Source: Candidatus Altimarinota bacterium
GTDB taxonomy: Bacteria; Patescibacteriota; Gracilibacteria; UBA4473
Assembly: GCA_026982915.1 (NCBI GenBank)
Contig: JALWQU010000137.1
Location: 1-16,187 of the forward strand
Length of the DNA stretch: 16,187 nucleotides
Reading direction: 5' to 3'
Shown here: positions 15,997 through 16,187 of the stretch, one piece after another
How positions within the stretch are numbered: position 1 is the stretch's first letter
Layout: each line of letters begins with the position of its first letter
Position numbers and translations under genes: made by a program
Notes under the pieces: model-generated
What the model saw: the letters and a program-made list of their open reading frames with translations, nothing else
Told to the model about the DNA's origin: nothing
Databases searched by the model: none

Positions 15997-16090
15997 CAAA
16001 TCCCCCTAACCCCCTTTGTCCACCAGGGGAGTCTCTCTTGTCCGTGGGACAATTCACCTTCTCAATGGGGGATCAAAAGAAATTAATATT
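15997..16090 (-). repeat. Inverted, diverged copy of the C/G-rich repeat box
   Basis: Read on the minus strand, this gives CTTTTGATCCCC, then GAGAAGGTGAATTGTCC, ACGGACAAGAGAGACTCCCC, and a final AGGGGGATTTGC. That is the same order as the boxes at about 10052-10137 and 10372-10457 on the plus strand. It lies on the far side of the S-layer gene in the opposite orientation and lacks the MITE-like element. Confidence 0.8.
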
Positions 16091-16121
16091 CCATAAAAAA
16101 ATAAAAGCTACAAAGGAAAGT

Positions 16122-16147
16122 TCCCCCGCTTAAGACTAAGCGGGGGA
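16122..16147. other. Strong C/G hairpin without T-run
   Basis: TCCCCCGCTTA (16122-16132), loop AGAC, then TAAGCGGGGGA (16137-16147) form a perfect 11-bp stem. No T-run follows on either strand, so it is not a standard terminator. It is followed by another G-run (AGGGGGCG) and looks like a further member of the C/G-run intergenic repeats in this window. I see no gene from 15904 to the window end. Confidence 0.6.
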
Positions 16148-16187
16148 CTCAGGGGGCGTTTGAGGATAAAAAAGCCGTCTGTAACAC

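Overview
The window (about 40% G+C by eye) looks like a chromosomal segment from a candidate-phyla-radiation / Patescibacteria-type bacterium, perhaps near Peregrinibacteria. The assignment is an inference. It rests on a giant SLH-domain S-layer protein whose C-terminal tryptophan-serine-aspartate and asparagine-glycine-tyrosine motifs I recall from CPR surface proteins, several large secreted proteins of no known family, tiny housekeeping neighbours, and the lack of Shine-Dalgarno sequences before all ten starts. All genes read through with the standard code, so the UGA=Gly code of Gracilibacteria is not supported.

Layout: (1) 1-556, minus strand: the 5' part of a membrane-anchored FecR-like protein. 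(2) 604-7467, plus strand: a tight block of four secreted or anchored proteins, preceded by a plausible extended -10 promoter. The first has a tail-fibre-like baseplate-to-YVD motif; the second is cysteine-free with a C-terminal membrane anchor; the third has a coiled coil and about 18 cysteines; the fourth is a large, probably beta-rich protein with 12 cysteines. They look like parts of one cell-surface assembly of unknown function. (3) 7468-7759: a degenerate inverted-repeat element. (4) 7760-9912: small housekeeping genes: a YtxH-like protein, a convergent FtsL/DivIC-like bitopic protein whose stop codon overlaps it, ribose-phosphate pyrophosphokinase, and a Nudix hydrolase. (5) 9913-10690: two and a third tandem copies of a roughly 320-bp repeat, each starting with a 91-92-bp palindromic MITE-like element. 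(6) 10745-11030: a densely structured intergenic segment, very probably an RNA leader or ncRNA, ahead of (7) 11131-15903: a 1590-residue SLH-domain S-layer protein, followed by a textbook intrinsic terminator. (8) 15997-16187: an inverted copy of the C/G-rich part of the upstream repeat and a strong hairpin; no gene.

The most interesting items are the structured RNA before the S-layer gene, which has two mutually exclusive pairing partners for one strand; the four-gene surface-protein operon; a roughly 280-residue compositionally distinct module that splits an Ig-like repeat in the S-layer protein; and the near-exclusive use of CGA for arginine in that gene. The S-layer gene and its leader also lie between inverted copies of the same repeat.
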